Assembly (NCBI GenBank): GCA_033807695.1
Contig: CM066306.1
Location: 930,001-994,000 of the forward strand
From: Daedaleopsis sinensis
Taxonomy: Eukaryota > Basidiomycota > Agaricomycetes > Polyporales > Polyporaceae
Direction: 5' to 3'
Length of the DNA stretch: 64,000 bases
The notes under the pieces were generated by a model. It searched no databases and was not told the DNA's origin. It was given only the letters and a program-made list of their open reading frames with translations. The position numbers and the translations under genes were made by a program. Numbering within the stretch: position 1 is the stretch's first letter; each line of letters opens with the position of its first letter. This document shows, one piece after another, positions 63,663 through 64,000 of this stretch.

Positions 63663-64000
63663 ATGGCTTCGAACAATCCCTCCTCTACCCCGCATCCCCG
63701 CGAGAATATGTTTTCGATGGAGACCCTTCAGGGCAGCACTCCGGATTTCAAAGGGAGTTCGCCATATCCCTTTGCTGGCTCTACGACCGATCTTCGAGGC
63801 AACTCCGTCACCTCGCTACCCAACTCGCCGTTTCTTAAGGCGTCGCACGACACTAACGAGACTCTTGGCTTGGCCAAGGAATCCCTGTATCCCGAATCCC
63901 GTCCTCGGAAGAAAAAGAGTATTCACAAACGACCCTGGTTCCCCGTTCTCGTCGTGTTCGTGCTGGTTGCTGGCGGGAGTCTCGCCGCGTATTTCGCTGT
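63663..64000 (+). CDS. Type II membrane protein, 5' end only
   Basis: The frame is open from ATG 63663 to the window edge (112 codons) with no intron. The N-terminus is Ser/Thr/Pro-rich and cytosolic in style (NMFSMETLQGST, SVTSLPNSPFL), followed by a basic RPRKKKSIHKRPW and a hydrophobic anchor FPVLVVFVLVAGGSLAAYF. Short cytosolic tails with a single anchor like this occur in fungal wall enzymes such as membrane-bound GH5 glucanases or KRE6/SKN1 proteins. The catalytic part is outside the window, so the family is a guess. Confidence 0.6.
   Translation, partial: MASNNPSSTPHPRENMFSMETLQGSTPDFKGSSPYPFAGSTTDLRGNSVTSLPNSPFLKASHDTNETLGLAKESLYPESRPRKKKSIHKRPWFPVLVVFVLVAGGSLAAYFA

Noticed and set aside
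1..64000. CRISPR arrays or bacterial operons
   Set aside because: There are no spaced short direct repeats. Spliced genes and LTR elements show a eukaryotic genome.

Overview
The window is from a filamentous fungus, almost certainly an Agaricomycete (Polyporales-like by overall impression). It is GC-rich. Host genes carry many 50-130 bp GT-AG introns, and there are PEPCK, F-box, GT61 and Thr-rich secreted protein genes of basidiomycete type. Species cannot be fixed from sequence alone.

Left two thirds (about 1.7-40.9 kb): a retrotransposon nest. A decayed LINE (1737-20610, AAAC tail, 11-12 bp target duplication) is split by a full-length Ty3/gypsy element A (3255-15944). After a relic of a related older gypsy (20657-21425) comes a three-deep nest. 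A PIF/Harbinger DNA transposon (21685-40925, 77 bp inverted repeats, TTA duplication) is split by a Ty1/copia element (22140-39783, GATCA duplication), which is split by gypsy element B (25817-38509, CCGT duplication). A and B are two intact members of one 12.69 kb family with (near-)identical LTRs.

The gypsy family is the most interesting content. Besides gag-protease and RT-RNaseH-integrase, joined by a TGATG stop/start overlap, it carries about 4 kb between pol and the 3' LTR. This holds three genes on the opposite strand (here AS1, AS2, AS3). Each has a TATA-like box, together they have five spliceosomal introns, and AS3 encodes a nuclear-looking 696-residue protein with a Zn-binuclear-like cysteine cluster. 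AS1 is protein-identical between A and B despite nine base differences, and AS3 is recognisable in the diverged relic, so these look like selected, functional passenger genes rather than noise.

Right third (41-64 kb): host genes. These are a glycine-rich RRM protein (41702-42685, +), a short-chain dehydrogenase (43245-44261, -), three tandem F-box paralogues (45148-50837, all -), ATP-dependent PEP carboxykinase (51793-53956, -, with a 5'UTR intron), a divergent pair of Thr-rich secreted proteins (55506-55963 - and 56657-57568 +), a GT61-type glycosyltransferase (58715-61235, -) and the 5' end of a type II membrane protein (63663 to the window end). The first ~475 bp of the window is a ~93% copy of the region just downstream of the RRM gene, so the TE nest lies between two copies of a segmental duplication.
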